From Bog-473 sp963779735 (GTDB lineage Bacteria > Actinomycetota > Acidimicrobiia > Acidimicrobiales > RAAP-2): a stretch of DNA of 64,000 bases. Positions 17,490 to 26,290 of this stretch are shown in pieces; the stretch's first letter is position 1, and each line of letters starts with the position of its first letter. The translations under genes were made by a program, and so were the position numbers. The stretch covers positions 186,001 to 250,000 of the forward strand of contig CAVZZJ010000002.1 of assembly GCA_963779735.1 (NCBI GenBank), in the 5' to 3' direction. The notes beneath the pieces were generated by a model. It saw nothing but the letters and a program-made list of their open reading frames with translations. It ran no database searches and was not told the DNA's origin.

Positions 17490-19984
17490 ACGGGGCGACA
17501 CTCCGGTTCGCCTGGTACCGGTTGCGGACGACGTTCGGGCGGCGGTGGGGCGGCATGCTGGCGGTGGTGCTTCTCACCGGGCTGCTCGGTGGGGTCTCCA
17601 TGGGGGCCATCGCCGCCGCCCGGGCGACCGAGTCCTCTCCGGCCGACTTCGCCGCCAGGACCAATACCCCCGACCTCTTCATCCTCGACGGGTTCTACAA
17701 CCCGGCCATCGGGCTGAACTCCGGCTACAACCCGGCGCTCCTCCGCCGGATCGCCCGCATACCCCACGTCGAGAAGGTCGAGTCCCAGGTCGGGATCTAC
17801 GCCGGTCCCCTGGGGAAGAACGACGAGCCGCTTCCCATCTCGGAGGGCATCGGGGCCAACGGCAGCGTGAACGGGCTGGGTTTCAACGAGGACCGGGTCG
17901 TCGTCACCCAGGGCCGGCTGGCCGATCCCCGCAAGGCCGACGAGTTCGTGCTGGACACGGCCACGGCCCGCGCGTTCCATATGCACCTGGGTGAAGTGGT
18001 GACGATCGGTTGGGCGAGCAACCTGCAGGCCGCGTCGTCCACGTTCAAGGTCCCCCCCGAACAGCGCATCCGCGCCACGTTGGTCGGTATCGGTGCCATC
18101 GACATCGACGCGTTGTTCCAGGACCAAGACAGCGCCGGTAGCTCCCAGATAGAGCTGTTCACCCCCGCCTTCACGCACAAGATCCTCGAGTGCTGCTCCA
18201 ACGACATGGAGAGCGCCCTCACCCTCGACGGTGGGTTCGGGAGCCCGTACTACGCGCAGGTGGAGTCAGACCTGCGCCGGCTGCTCCCCAAGGGCGTGCC
18301 GTTCACCTACATCCAGGCTGCCGACTTCGAGGCGCGGGCGGTACGCACGCTACGGCCGGAGTCGATCGCGCTGGGCGTCTTCGGCGGGATCGCCGGGTTG
18401 GCCACCCTCCTCATCGCCGGCCAGGTGATCGGACGCCGCATACGCCTGGCCGCGGACGACCTCGCCGTGTTGCGCGCCCTGGGCGCCGACCCGGCCATGA
18501 CCATCGGTGACGGGTTGATCGGCACCCTGGGCGCCGTGCTCGTCGGCTCGCTACTCGCCGGGGTGGTGGCCGTCGGCCTCTCCCCCCTCGCACCGCTGGG
18601 TCCCATCGGGCCCCTTCTCCCCTTCGACTTCCGCGTCGACTGGACGGTGGTCGGCCTGGGCGTGGCGGCACTGGTGCTCTGCCTCGGCGCGGTGGCGACG
18701 GTCGTGGCCTACCGGGCGGCGCCTCATCGGGTGGCGGCCCGCTTCGTGCGCCAACGCGGCTCGGGCGCCGCCCGCGCCGCCAGCGCAGCGGGCCTGCCAC
18801 CGGCGGCCGTCACCGGGATCCGGTTCGCGCTCGAGCCGGGGGTGGGACGGAACGCCGTGCCGGTGCGCTCGGCCATCTTCGGAGCCGTTCTGGCGGTGGC
18901 GGTGGTCGTCGCCACCATCACCTTCGGCTCCAGCATGGGCACCCTCGTCTCCCACCCGGCGCTCTACGGCTGGAATTGGACGTACGAGATCGACGGTGGC
19001 GGCGGACTGGGCGACCTCCCCGCCGCCCCGGTGGCCAAGCTTCTCACGGCCGACCACGACGTGGCCGGTTGGACGGGGGTGTACTTCTCGACGCTGCCGA
19101 TCGACGGGGTGAACGTGCCCGTCCTGGGAGGCAGTCCCGACGCACCGGTGGGTCCCCCGCTCCTCTCCGGGCACGCCTTCGACGGGACCGGACAGGTCGT
19201 GCTCGGCGCGGTCACCATGGCCCAGCTGCACAAGAAGGTCGGTGAGACCGTCACGGTCGCCGGACCCGGCACCAGACAAACGCCGCTCACCATCGTGGGG
19301 ACGGCCACGATGCCGTCCATAGGCGTCGCCGGATCCTCCCATCTCGAAATGGGGACGGGCGCGCTGCTGTCCTACACGCTCATCTCGCGCGGGGCGCGCA
19401 ACGTCTTCGACGTGCCGATAGCGGGACCCAACGCCATCCTCGTCCGCATCAAGTCCGGGGCGGACCCCAAGGCGGCGCGTGCCTCCTTGCAGGCGATCGT
19501 CGACGGGAACCCGCAGATACAGAGTGACGGGGGAGCCTTGCTCGGCGTCGAGAGGCCGGCCGAGATACTCAACTACCGCACGCTCGGGAGGACTCCGACC
19601 GTGCTCGGCGCCGCGCTCGCTGCGGGGGCAGTGGTCGCTCTCGGTCTCACGTTGATCACCTCGGTCCGCCGGCGGCGCACGGACCTGGCCCTGCTCAAGA
19701 CGCTGGGCTTCACCAAGCGCCAGCTGGCGTCCGCCATCGCCTGGCAAGCGAGCGTCGCCGTCGGCGTCGGATGCGCGATCGGCATCCCGCTGGGCATCGC
19801 ACTCGGCCGGTCTCTCTGGGATCTCTTCGTGCACGAGATCAGCGCGGTTCCCGATCCAACCATTCCCGGTATCTCGATCCTCCTCATCGCCGCGACGGCC
19901 ATCGTCCTGGCCAACGCCGTGGCCGCCGTCCCCGGTCAGATCGCCGCCCGCACGCCCACGGCGCAGCTACTGCGAACCGAGTAG
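17486..19984 (+). CDS. FtsX/MacB-type ABC transporter permease
   Basis: An 832-residue permease with two FtsX-like halves. An N-terminal helix (GGMLAVVLLTGLLGGVSMGA) and a large extracytoplasmic domain come first. A three-helix block follows (LGVFGGIAGLATLLIAGQVI onward), then a second extracytoplasmic domain, then the C-terminal block (VLGAALAAGAVVALGLTLI, ASVAVGVGCAIGIPLGIALG, IVLANAVAAVPGQIAAR). It starts at a GTG overlapping the previous stop by 4 nt. No ATPase gene lies beside it. The closest ATPase is the frameshifted one at 12 kb, whose own permease survives only as a C-terminal fragment similar to this protein. Its cargo is unknown; MacB-type systems move lipoproteins, peptides or drugs. 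Confidence 0.88.
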   Translation: MNGATLRFAWYRLRTTFGRRWGGMLAVVLLTGLLGGVSMGAIAAARATESSPADFAARTNTPDLFILDGFYNPAIGLNSGYNPALLRRIARIPHVEKVESQVGIYAGPLGKNDEPLPISEGIGANGSVNGLGFNEDRVVVTQGRLADPRKADEFVLDTATARAFHMHLGEVVTIGWASNLQAASSTFKVPPEQRIRATLVGIGAIDIDALFQDQDSAGSSQIELFTPAFTHKILECCSNDMESALTLDGGFGSPYYAQVESDLRRLLPKGVPFTYIQAADFEARAVRTLRPESIALGVFGGIAGLATLLIAGQVIGRRIRLAADDLAVLRALGADPAMTIGDGLIGTLGAVLVGSLLAGVVAVGLSPLAPLGPIGPLLPFDFRVDWTVVGLGVAALVLCLGAVATVVAYRAAPHRVAARFVRQRGSGAARAASAAGLPPAAVTGIRFALEPGVGRNAVPVRSAIFGAVLAVAVVVATITFGSSMGTLVSHPALYGWNWTYEIDGGGGLGDLPAAPVAKLLTADHDVAGWTGVYFSTLPIDGVNVPVLGGSPDAPVGPPLLSGHAFDGTGQVVLGAVTMAQLHKKVGETVTVAGPGTRQTPLTIVGTATMPSIGVAGSSHLEMGTGALLSYTLISRGARNVFDVPIAGPNAILVRIKSGADPKAARASLQAIVDGNPQIQSDGGALLGVERPAEILNYRTLGRTPTVLGAALAAGAVVALGLTLITSVRRRRTDLALLKTLGFTKRQLASAIAWQASVAVGVGCAIGIPLGIALGRSLWDLFVHEISAVPDPTIPGISILLIAATAIVLANAVAAVPGQIAARTPTAQLLRTE

Positions 19985-20160
19985 GGCGCCTGCTCGGGCG
20001 GCTCGTAGCATCGCCGTTCGTGCGTGCCGGGCGCCGTGCCCCTTGCCCCGGGACCGTCGCCGACCAGCCCGACAGGAACAGGGGACCCTCCACCTGCGAA
20101 GATGCACCAATCGCCACCTCGACTCGACCCCGTCTCGTCCCACCCCAACTAGCGGGGCGT

Positions 20161-21801
20161 GTGCCTGCCATCCGATCCGCCGCCGCGTCGGCGGTGGGCG
20201 TCGGGGCCCTCACGGCCGTGGCCATCGTCGTCCAGGCGGTGGCACTGTCCACCGTCATCGCACGTTCGCTGCTGCATCACGCCTCCCTGGCCGATGTCCG
20301 CCCCGAGCTGATCGCCGTCGTGCTGGCAGTGACGGCCCGAGCGGCGCTGGCCCTGACCGGCGAGCGCATGGCCCAGCGCACGGCGGAGTCGGTCGTCACC
20401 ACGCTTCGGGGCCAGCTCCTCCGAAAGGTCCTCTCCCTCGGTCCGAGCTGGTTGTCCGGTGAGCGGCCCGGCGAGCTCTCGCTGACCGCCACGCGCGGGC
20501 TGCGCTCGCTGGACGCCTACTTCACCCGGTACCTCCCCCAGGCGGCAATGGCCATGGTCGTGCCGGCCGTCCTCCTCGTCTGGGTGGCCACCCAGGACTG
20601 GCTCTCGCTGGTCATCATCGTGGCACTGGCCGTCGCCGTCCCGTTCACCATGATCCACTTCGGGCGCGAAGCGGCTCGACGCACCGAGCGGCAGTGGCGT
20701 CGCCTCGGGTCGCTGGCCGGGCGCTTCCTTCAGCTCATAGAGGGCCTCCCCACCCTACGCGCCTTCGGCCGAGAAGGGCAGGGACGCCGCGAGGTGGTCG
20801 AGTCCGCCGAAGGAGTCCGGGTCGCCACCATGCGCACGCTGCGGGTGGCCTTCCTCTCGGCCCTCTCCATGGATCTGATCGCCGGGTTCGGGGTCGGGTT
20901 CGTCGCCATGGCACTGGGTCTTCGCCTGCTGTGGGGCGAGCTCGGCGTGCAGACGGCAATGGCCGTGCTGCTCGTGGCTCCCGAAGTCTTCGTCCCCCTC
21001 CGCCGGGCCGGGGCCGAGTTCCACGCCAGCACCGAGGGCCAGGCGGCGGCGGCCCGCGTGCTCGAGGTGCTGGACCTCACCGCTCCCGCCCCGACCGAAG
21101 CGGCCCCCCGTGACGCCGCCGCCGTCGCGGGGGCGACCGACCTGCGCGTGGAGGGTCTGCGGGTCGAGTACGCCAACCGCTCCACCCCCGCGCTCGACGG
21201 GTTCAGCCTTCACGCGGCACCCGGCTCGCGTATCGCCCTCGTGGGCCCCTCAGGGTCGGGCAAATCGTCCGTGCTGGCCACGCTGCTCGGTTTCGCACAG
21301 CACAGCGCGGGCACCCTGTCGATCAATGGAAGGGCGTCGTCGGAGTTCACCATGGCGCAGTGGCGGGCCCACTTCGCGTGGTTGCCCCAGCGGCCCTACC
21401 TCTTCACCACCACGTTGGCCGAGAACCTGCGCCTCGGGGCACCGGACGCCACCGACGACGCCCTCGAACGGGTGAGCGGAGCCGTCGGGCTCGACCGGCT
21501 CGTCGCCCACCTGCCCGCGGGCCTCGAGACGCCCCTGGGCCAGGACGGCCTCACCCTCAGCGCGGGCGAGCGCCAGCGGGTGGCCCTGGCCCGTGCCCTG
21601 CTCTGCCCCGCTCCGGTCCTCCTGCTCGACGAGCCGACCGCGTCTCTCGATCCCCCGACCGCCCGCCGAATCGCCGAGGCCATTGCCCCGTGGCTGGCGG
21701 GGCGCACCGTGGTCGTGGCCGCCCACGAGCCCTTGCTCCTGCCCCGCTTCGACGCCGTCCTCGACCTGGCGTCGGCATCGCTGACGGCGGTCACTCCGTG
21801 A
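20161..21801 (+). CDS. cydD: Thiol exporter subunit CydD (ABC transporter)
   Basis: At least 546 residues. A six-helix exporter domain is followed by an ATPase with Walker A LVGPSGSGKSSVLA, Q-loop region WLPQRPYLFTTTLAENL, signature LSAGERQRVALARAL and Walker B VLLLDEPTASLD. Order and sequence fit CydD, half of the heterodimeric CydDC exporter of cysteine and glutathione (or other thiols) needed for cytochrome bd assembly. The GTG at 20161 is the minimal start. The frame is open upstream and RPRLVPPQLAG just before it resembles the usual CydD N-terminus, so the true start may be earlier. It overlaps cydC by 4 nt. No cydAB is in the window. Confidence 0.85.
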   Translation: MPAIRSAAASAVGVGALTAVAIVVQAVALSTVIARSLLHHASLADVRPELIAVVLAVTARAALALTGERMAQRTAESVVTTLRGQLLRKVLSLGPSWLSGERPGELSLTATRGLRSLDAYFTRYLPQAAMAMVVPAVLLVWVATQDWLSLVIIVALAVAVPFTMIHFGREAARRTERQWRRLGSLAGRFLQLIEGLPTLRAFGREGQGRREVVESAEGVRVATMRTLRVAFLSALSMDLIAGFGVGFVAMALGLRLLWGELGVQTAMAVLLVAPEVFVPLRRAGAEFHASTEGQAAAARVLEVLDLTAPAPTEAAPRDAAAVAGATDLRVEGLRVEYANRSTPALDGFSLHAAPGSRIALVGPSGSGKSSVLATLLGFAQHSAGTLSINGRASSEFTMAQWRAHFAWLPQRPYLFTTTLAENLRLGAPDATDDALERVSGAVGLDRLVAHLPAGLETPLGQDGLTLSAGERQRVALARALLCPAPVLLLDEPTASLDPPTARRIAEAIAPWLAGRTVVVAAHEPLLLPRFDAVLDLASASLTAVTP

Positions 21802-23447
21802 GGGCCCTCCGCCGGGTGCTGGCCGAGCCAGGCACGCCCTACGGGCGGCTGGCCGTGGCCGGCCTCCTCGGCCTGGCCTCGGCGGCGGCCACCATCGGGC
21901 TGTTCGCCGGGTCGGGCTACGTCATCGGACGCGCCGCGTTCCGGCCCGGGCTCGGCGCGCTCGTCGGTGTACTGGCCGCAGTGGAGGTCTTGGCGTTCTT
22001 GCGCGGACCCCTCCGCTACGCCGAGCGGCTGGTCGGCCACGACGCCGCGCTGCGTTCGTTGGCCCGCTGGCGCGTATGGCTCTACGACTGCCTCACGCCG
22101 CGCGTCCCGGCCGCACTGTCGGGCTGGCGCAGCGGGGACCTGCTCACCCGAGCGGTCGACGACGTGGACACCCTGCAGGACCTCTACCTGCGCACGTTGC
22201 TCCCCGTCGTCATCGCACTGGCCTCCGCCGGTCTGGGGATCGTGGTCGTGGGAGTCGTCCTTCCCGTGGGCGCGCTCGCCCTCGGGGTTCCCCTGATCGT
22301 GGCCTGCACCCTCCCCCCCCTTTTGGTATGGAGGAGAACCGGAGGCGACGAGGCCGCCGCACTGGGTGGGGCGCTGTCGGCCCACGTTGTCGACGCCATC
22401 CATGGCGCGCCCGAGTTGCTCGCCTTCGGGGCCGACGTCGCCATGCTCGACCGGCTCGAGACCATGAGCCGCCGGTCCGACGCCCTCGAGCGACGCCAGG
22501 CGCGAGGGGGAGCGCTGGCGACCCTGATCACACAGCTGTGCCTGGCCGCGGCGCTGGTGGCCGTCTCGGCAGTGACGGTCAGCGCCGTGCACGCCCACCA
22601 CCTGGACCCGGTGATGGTGGCAGTGCTGCCGCTGGCTGCGCTCGCGACCTTTGAACCCGTGGGCGGGATCGCCGTGGCCGCAGCCCGGTCGAGATCCGTC
22701 GGCGCCGCGGCCCGCCGGCTGCTTGCCCTCGAAGCGGTTCCCGTCCCCGTGACCGATCCTTCGGTGGCCACCCACCTCGAGCCCGGCACCCCCGAGGCCT
22801 GCTTCACCGAGGCGTCGCTGCGCTATGCGCCCGAGCTTCCCCGCGCCCTCGACGGGGTCACCCTCCGGCTTGCACCCGGAGCGAGGGTCGCCGTCACCGG
22901 TTCGAGCGGGGCGGGAAAGTCGAGCATGGTCAGCGCGCTCCTTCGCTTCTGGCCGCTCGAGGGAGGGGACGTGACACTGGACGGGATCCCCGTTGAGCAG
23001 ATGGCCCAGGCGGAGGTCCGAAGGGCCTGCGCCCTGATGGACCAGAGGGCTCAGCTGTTCGCCGGGACCGTACGCACCAACGTGACGTTGGGTCGCCCCG
23101 ATGCCACGGACCCAGAGATCGCGGCGGCACTCGGTGCGGCCCAGCTCGGCGCCTGGGTGGCGAGCCTCCCTGCCGGCCTCGACACGCCGGTCGGCGAGGA
23201 GGGGGTCACGCTCTCGGGAGGCGAGCGGCGGCGGCTGGCGGTGGCACGGGCACTGCTCGCCGATGGCCGGTTGCTCGTCCTCGACGAGCCTACGGGCGGG
23301 CTCGACGGGCTCCTCGCCGACCACCTGCTCGACGACGTTCTGGCCGCGGCGGGACAGCGCAGCGTTCTGCTCATCACCCACCGGGCCGGCGAAGCCGATC
23401 GATGCGACGTCACCGTCACCCTCGAAGAGGGGCGGGTCGTGTCGTGA
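21798..23447 (+). CDS. cydC: Thiol exporter subunit CydC (ABC transporter)
   Basis: A 549-residue partner of CydD. The membrane domain begins with RRVLAEPGTPYGRLAVAGLL and has the expected helices. The ATPase has Walker A VTGSSGAGKSSMVSALLRFW, signature LSGGERRRLAVARALL, Walker B LLVLDEPTGGLD and an H-loop LLITHRAG. The GTG start overlaps the cydD stop (GTGA) and the stop overlaps the ppk2 start in the same way, so the three genes are almost certainly translated in a coupled fashion. The heterodimer exports thiols to the outer face of the membrane. Confidence 0.87.
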   Translation: MRALRRVLAEPGTPYGRLAVAGLLGLASAAATIGLFAGSGYVIGRAAFRPGLGALVGVLAAVEVLAFLRGPLRYAERLVGHDAALRSLARWRVWLYDCLTPRVPAALSGWRSGDLLTRAVDDVDTLQDLYLRTLLPVVIALASAGLGIVVVGVVLPVGALALGVPLIVACTLPPLLVWRRTGGDEAAALGGALSAHVVDAIHGAPELLAFGADVAMLDRLETMSRRSDALERRQARGGALATLITQLCLAAALVAVSAVTVSAVHAHHLDPVMVAVLPLAALATFEPVGGIAVAAARSRSVGAAARRLLALEAVPVPVTDPSVATHLEPGTPEACFTEASLRYAPELPRALDGVTLRLAPGARVAVTGSSGAGKSSMVSALLRFWPLEGGDVTLDGIPVEQMAQAEVRRACALMDQRAQLFAGTVRTNVTLGRPDATDPEIAAALGAAQLGAWVASLPAGLDTPVGEEGVTLSGGERRRLAVARALLADGRLLVLDEPTGGLDGLLADHLLDDVLAAAGQRSVLLITHRAGEADRCDVTVTLEEGRVVS

Positions 23448-24220
23448 ACGCCAAGGACTACCAGGCGGAGTTGGAACGACTGCAGATCGAGCTGGCCAAG
23501 CTGCAGCACTGGGTGCAGGTTTCGGGAGCCCGCGTCGTGGTCCTCTTCGAGGGCCGCGACGCCGCCGGCAAGGGTGGGGCGATAAAGCGCATCACCGAGC
23601 GCATGAACCCGCGCGTGTGCAAGGTCGTCGCCCTCGCCGCTCCCAACGAACAGGAGCGGACACAGTGGTACTTCCAGCGCTACGTGGCCAACCTGCCGTC
23701 GGCCGGCCAGATCGTCCTGTTCGACCGCTCCTGGTACAACCGTGCCGGGATCGAGCGGGTCATGGGGTTCTGCACCGAGGAGGAGCTCCAGGAGTTCCTG
23801 CGCTCGTGTCCCGAGTTCGAGAGGATGCTGATCCGCTCGGGCATCCAGCTCGTGAAGTACTGGTTCTCCGTCAGTGACGAGGAGCAGGAGCGGCGACTGC
23901 AGTCCCGGCTGGCAGACCCCACGAGGCGATGGAAGCTGTCGCCGATGGACCTCGAGGCGCGACTGCGCTGGGTCGACTACTCCAGGGCGAAGGACGAGAT
24001 GTTCACGTACACCGACACGAAGCAGTCGCCGTGGTACGTCGTCCCGTCCGATAACAAGCGGGCAGCCAGGCTCAACTGCATCCACCACCTGCTGAGCGTC
24101 GTCCCCTACGCCGACCACGATCCTCCGATGCCCGGCGATCTCACGCCTCGCCCGGCCGGCGCGGGCTACGTGCGACCCCCCATTGAGGACCAGACCTACG
24201 TCCCCAAGATCTTCTCCTGA
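23444..24220 (+). CDS. ppk2: Polyphosphate kinase 2
   Basis: A 258-residue PPK2-family kinase, which transfers phosphate between polyphosphate and nucleoside (di)phosphates. Walker A is LFEGRDAAGKGGAIKRI, Walker B LFDRSWYNRAGIERVMGFC, and the lid region contains PTRRWKLSPMD; DNKRAARLNCIHHLL follows. The GTG at 23444 overlaps the cydC stop by 4 nt. Its last 25 bases overlap the convergent phosphatase gene. The length and single PPK2 domain fit the short class I enzymes. Whether GDP or ADP is preferred cannot be read here. Confidence 0.93.
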   Translation: MNAKDYQAELERLQIELAKLQHWVQVSGARVVVLFEGRDAAGKGGAIKRITERMNPRVCKVVALAAPNEQERTQWYFQRYVANLPSAGQIVLFDRSWYNRAGIERVMGFCTEEELQEFLRSCPEFERMLIRSGIQLVKYWFSVSDEEQERRLQSRLADPTRRWKLSPMDLEARLRWVDYSRAKDEMFTYTDTKQSPWYVVPSDNKRAARLNCIHHLLSVVPYADHDPPMPGDLTPRPAGAGYVRPPIEDQTYVPKIFS

Positions 24221-24849
24221 CGGTCGGGCCACCCCTGACGGTCGGGCCACCCCAGACGGTCGGGCGCCACCTCGTTGAAGCCGTGCAGCACCGGCGTCCC
24301 GTAGCCCCAGCCGATGCGGGTGACCGATCCGGTCAGCAGGTGCAGTCGCCACGAGAGCTCGGCTCCCATGCCCAACGCCCAGGCCACCGCCAGCTTGATC
24401 GGCGTGACGTGGCTCACCACCACCACGTCGCCATCGGGTGCACGGGCGCCGGCCCCCGGGGAGGCGAAGAGCGCGGCGCACGCCGCAGCCACCCGGGCGT
24501 CGACCTCGGTCAGGGCCTCACCTCCGGGCGGTCGAAAATCGGGGTCGCGCCGCCACTCACGCCACACGTCGGCGGGGACGTCGCTCAGAGGTTGGCACTC
24601 GTACTCCCCGTAGTCGATCTCGACCCAGCGATCGTCCACCTCAACCGCCATACCGAGGCCAAGGAGCGCGGCGGACTCCCGAGCCCGGGTGAGCGGGCTG
24701 CTCTGCAGCACGTGGACCGGGCCGCGCAGCAGCTGCCGCACGGACACCGCCTGCGCCGCACCCGTCTCGGTCAGCTCGGCATCGGTCCGCCCGAGGAGCA
24801 GGCCGCTCGCGTTGGCCTCGGATTCGCCGTGCCTGACCAGGATCAACAT
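24196..24849 (-). CDS. Histidine phosphatase (phosphoglycerate mutase-like) family protein
   Basis: A 217-residue protein. The phosphohistidine motif LVRHGESEAN is at the N-terminus. A second arginine/glutamate region (DDRWVEIDYGEYE) and the late catalytic histidine (VVVVSHVTPIKLA) are present. These residues define a cobalamin-phosphatase/PGM-like hydrolase; the substrate is open. The C-terminal tail consists of Gly-Trp-Pro-Asp-Arg-Gln repeats encoded by an 18-bp tandem repeat and overlaps the 3' end of ppk2 on the other strand. It lies upstream of no partner in its direction; the zinc-ribbon gene is 18 nt upstream and likely co-transcribed. Confidence 0.85.
   Translation of the reverse strand: MLILVRHGESEANASGLLLGRTDAELTETGAAQAVSVRQLLRGPVHVLQSSPLTRARESAALLGLGMAVEVDDRWVEIDYGEYECQPLSDVPADVWREWRRDPDFRPPGGEALTEVDARVAAACAALFASPGAGARAPDGDVVVVSHVTPIKLAVAWALGMGAELSWRLHLLTGSVTRIGWGYGTPVLHGFNEVAPDRLGWPDRQGWPDRQEKILGT
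24217..24265. repeat. 18-bp tandem repeat at the convergent ppk2/phosphatase ends
   Basis: CTGACGGTCGGGCCACCC occurs twice in tandem (24217-24234, 24235-24252) with a third, partial and slightly diverged copy to 24265. It includes the ppk2 stop codon and encodes the repeated GWPDRQ tail of the phosphatase. Confidence 0.85.
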
Positions 24850-24867
24850 GCCGGCTCGGGACCGATC

Positions 24868-25590
24868 TCAGGTCGGGACCAGAATACGCCCACACTGGTC
24901 GCAGGTGACCACCGTGTCGGGCGTCGTCGCCCGGATGCGCTCGACTTCGGCGGCCGACAGCTCCAGATGGCAGCCGTCGCAGTGGTGGCCGATGAGCCGG
25001 GCTGCCCCGGTGCCCTTCAGGCGGATGCGCAACGCCTCGTAGCGGTCGTAGAGCGCCGGGGGCAGCTGCGCCGCTTCGGCCGCCCGCGCCGCCGTGGCCG
25101 TCGCCAGCTCTCCATCTATCGCGGCTTGGCCCTGTGCCACCTCGGAGCGAAGGGCAGCGACCCTTTCCCTGAGCGGCACCGTAACGACCGCCAGCTCGGC
25201 CAGCGCGGCGTCTATCGGCTCCTGGTCGACCATCGCCACCAGCTCTTCATCTTCGAGCTCGCCGCGCCGCTGGTTCAGGTGTCGCACCTCGTCGTCCATG
25301 GCCTGGAGGTCGCGGGTGGAGGAGCCACGGGCGGCGTACATGCGCCGCTCTATCCCGCTGCTGCGCTCATCGATCGCCGCAATCTGTGCTTCGAGCTCCT
25401 TCTGTGTCGCGGCCAGTGCACCGCGCTGCTCCAGCAGGACCGCCTCCTCGGCCCCCTTTGCAGCCAGGTCGGCTTCGAACCCCGTCAACCCCACACGATC
25501 GGCCAGGACCACCCGCCGGTGCGCCAGCTGGGTGATCTGCGTGTCGAGGTCCTGCACGGCGAGCAGTCGCACCAGCGATGCGTCGCTCAT
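24868..25590 (-). CDS. C4-type zinc-ribbon coiled-coil protein (DUF164 family)
   Basis: A 240-residue protein. A long coiled coil, rich in Ala/Glu/Leu heptads (RVGLTGFEADLAAKGAEEA through VAQGQAAIDGEL), occupies the first 180 residues. The C-terminus carries a zinc ribbon with two Cys pairs (CDGC near 210 and CDQC near 235). This matches the DUF164/COG1579 family, proposed nucleic-acid-binding proteins of unresolved function that are common in actinobacteria. The ATG at 25590 overlaps the stop of the Nudix gene by 4 nt, so the two are translationally coupled. Confidence 0.85.
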   Translation of the reverse strand: MSDASLVRLLAVQDLDTQITQLAHRRVVLADRVGLTGFEADLAAKGAEEAVLLEQRGALAATQKELEAQIAAIDERSSGIERRMYAARGSSTRDLQAMDDEVRHLNQRRGELEDEELVAMVDQEPIDAALAELAVVTVPLRERVAALRSEVAQGQAAIDGELATATAARAAEAAQLPPALYDRYEALRIRLKGTGAARLIGHHCDGCHLELSAAEVERIRATTPDTVVTCDQCGRILVPT

Positions 25591-26144
25591 TGGCCGGTCC
25601 GCTCGTGTTCCAGTGCCTCCCAGTCGCTCCGGGCGATCACCAGGGCCGGAGCGAGCGCCTCGTCGGCCGTCGATGCCGCCTCGTTCCAATCGAACCAGCG
25701 CGCCTCGGGGCTCTCGCCGGGAGGCGGATGCGGGTCGTCGGCCGATCCCGACAAGAGGTAGCGCAGGTCGAGGTGCGTGTGGCCGAGCGCCGCCTCGTGG
25801 ACGTCAAGGTGGATGAGCCGCGGCACGCCGTGGGGATGCTCCACGACGAGCCCCAGCTCTTCAATGGCCTCCCGCCGGGCGGCTTCGGGTGGTGACTCGC
25901 CGGGGTCGATGTGCCCCCCCGGTTGCATCCAGCGACCGAGGCGCTTGTGCAGGTGGAGCACGGTTCCCCTCGTGCCCACGACGATGGCCGAGGCCGTCAC
26001 GTGGGTCGGGTCCGCGTGCTCGTTGAACGGATCGGCCAGACGATCGAGGTCGGCCAGGAAGCGCGCCTTGGCCCGGGCCTCGCGTGGGGATGCGGGGACA
26101 TGCTCGGTGACCAGGGCCCGGACGTGCTCGGCGGGCGCGGCCAT
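25587..26144 (-). CDS. Nudix hydrolase
   Basis: A 185-residue protein with a perfect Nudix box (GGHIDPGESPPEAARREAIE followed by ELG), which binds Mg2+ and the diphosphate of X-linked nucleoside diphosphates. A preceding VVGTRGTVLHLHKRLGRWMQ strand region and a following PRLIHLDVH complete the fold. The N-terminal 45 residues form a short helical extension. It is upstream of and coupled to the zinc-ribbon gene. The substrate is not deducible. Confidence 0.88.
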   Translation of the reverse strand: MAAPAEHVRALVTEHVPASPREARAKARFLADLDRLADPFNEHADPTHVTASAIVVGTRGTVLHLHKRLGRWMQPGGHIDPGESPPEAARREAIEELGLVVEHPHGVPRLIHLDVHEAALGHTHLDLRYLLSGSADDPHPPPGESPEARWFDWNEAASTADEALAPALVIARSDWEALEHERTGQ

Positions 26145-26149
26145 TCAGG

Positions 26150-26221
26150 TCACTCGGAGCACACGTGGGCGCCGAACGGCATGCCGGTGAAGGCGTCGAG
26201 CCAGGTGTGCGAGATGGGCAT
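26150..26221 (-). other. Short open frame of 23 codons ahead of the Nudix gene
   Basis: ATG at 26221 to TGA at 26150 reads MPISHTWLDAFTGMPFGAHV then CSE. It ends 5 nt before the Nudix start on the same strand. The composition is protein-like, but I do not recognise it and see no clear ribosome binding site. It may be a small coupled peptide, the tail of a lost gene, or chance. Confidence 0.2.
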
Positions 26222-26290
26222 GATCCCCCGATGCTAGCGGCGCCTCATCACCCATCCGCAGGTGGCGGTGACCTATCGTCAGCCCGCATC

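Noticed and set aside
15148..17994. Apparent 948-residue MBL-oxidoreductase fusion
   Set aside because: The continuous frame arises from one frameshift at the end of the MBL gene and another near the end of the oxidoreductase gene. Correcting both gives two normal proteins with their own starts and stops.
21396..23381. 661-codon minus-strand open frame
   Set aside because: Antisense of cydD/cydC; composition unlike a protein.
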